This document shows positions 22,757-22,986 of a stretch of 22,986 nt of DNA, in pieces. Positions within the stretch are counted from its first letter, which is position 1, and each line of letters opens with the position of its first letter. The notes beneath the pieces were generated by a model that did no database searches, had not been told where the DNA came from, and worked only from the letters and a program-made list of their open reading frames with translations. The translations under genes were made by a program, and so were the position numbers. The stretch is from CAZFQG01 sp964520785 (GTDB taxonomy: Bacteria; Planctomycetota; Planctomycetia; Pirellulales; Thermoguttaceae). The stretch is from NCBI GenBank assembly GCA_964520785.1, contig CAZFQG010000096.1:1-22986 (forward strand), given 5' to 3'.

Positions 22757-22986
22757 TCAGTATTCGAGAAATTCCTCGGCCGCCTCTCGCATCGCGTCCC
22801 GGTTGGGTTCCTGCCCCGTCCAAAGGCGATAGTTCACCGATTCTTGCGAAACAAGCAGGCTCAGGCCGTCCACGACGGCCAGGCCATGCTCTTTCGCCCT
22901 TGTCACCAACCATGTGGGGTCCGGGCGGAGGGTGACATCGACGACAAGGCTGTTCTTGGAAAGCTGAGCAAGATCGAGCGGAATCG
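22757..22986 (-). CDS. aroE: Shikimate dehydrogenase, C-terminal part only (cut by window edge)
   Basis: Seventy-five codons are visible from the right edge to a TGA at 22757-22759. The visible part reads as the end of AroE, which reduces 3-dehydroshikimate to shikimate with NADPH in aromatic amino acid synthesis. The diagnostic stretch is VVDGLSLLVSQESVNYRLWTG, matching the usual DGxxMLxxQxxxxFxxWTG, followed by a terminal helix (DAMREAAEEFLEY). Preceding it, LVVDVTLRPDPTWLV corresponds to the DxxYxPxxTxLL segment. In planctomycetes aroE is sometimes fused to aroD; the missing N-terminus prevents a check here. Two bases at the edge belong to the preceding codon. Confidence 0.8.
   Translation of the reverse strand, partial: IPLDLAQLSKNSLVVDVTLRPDPTWLVTRAKEHGLAVVDGLSLLVSQESVNYRLWTGQEPNRDAMREAAEEFLEY

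Noticed and set aside
1..22986. CRISPR arrays, insertion sequences, rRNA genes and intact tRNA genes
   Set aside because: No regularly spaced repeats, transposase motifs, rRNA sequence or foldable tRNA were seen on either strand.

Overview
The window looks like part of a Planctomycetota chromosome. It is GC-rich and encodes several secreted proteins typical of that phylum: two ceramidase-fold proteins, a Tat-exported Gfo/Idh/MocA oxidoreductase, a secreted nitrilase-fold protein and a dockerin/PEP-CTERM protease. Hopanoid genes also fit. This assignment is inferred from gene content; no marker gene proves it.

Layout. 1-3682 (+): the 3' part of a sigma-54 activator, thpR (RNA 2',3'-cyclic phosphodiesterase), a strong intrinsic terminator, then the overlapping hopanoid pair hpnA-hpnG. 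3693-8943 (-): a metal/metalloid-type permease, a long untranslated stretch, prfC (release factor 3) and a HelD-type RNA polymerase recycling motor. 8944-10206: largely non-coding, with a well-formed promoter/operator for the permease, a hairpin-rich segment, a decayed methyltransferase and a tRNA-Gly-like remnant. 10207-21244 (+): thiC with a near-ideal promoter, a secreted carbon-nitrogen hydrolase, two tandem ceramidase-fold proteins, a LarA-type nickel-pincer isomerase homologue translationally coupled to the second of them, a Tat-exported Gfo/Idh/MocA oxidoreductase and a large secreted alpha/beta hydrolase. 21424-22986 (-): a secreted trypsin-like protease with dockerin repeats and a PEP-CTERM tail, and the last 75 codons of aroE.

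How the genes may work together. hpnA-hpnG act in hopanoid side-chain synthesis. prfC and helD are two factors that clear machinery at the end of, or stall in, gene expression, and they may share a transcript. The 11.6-21.2 kb block reads as a set of mostly exported hydrolases plus two redox/isomerase enzymes. The 4-bp overlap between a ceramidase-fold protein and a LarA homologue that keeps the four pincer/catalytic positions is the best candidate here for an undescribed small-molecule pathway. Its substrate cannot be read from the sequence.

Most intergenic calls (promoters, hairpins, operators) come from reading the sequence by eye and have not been tested by folding or alignment.
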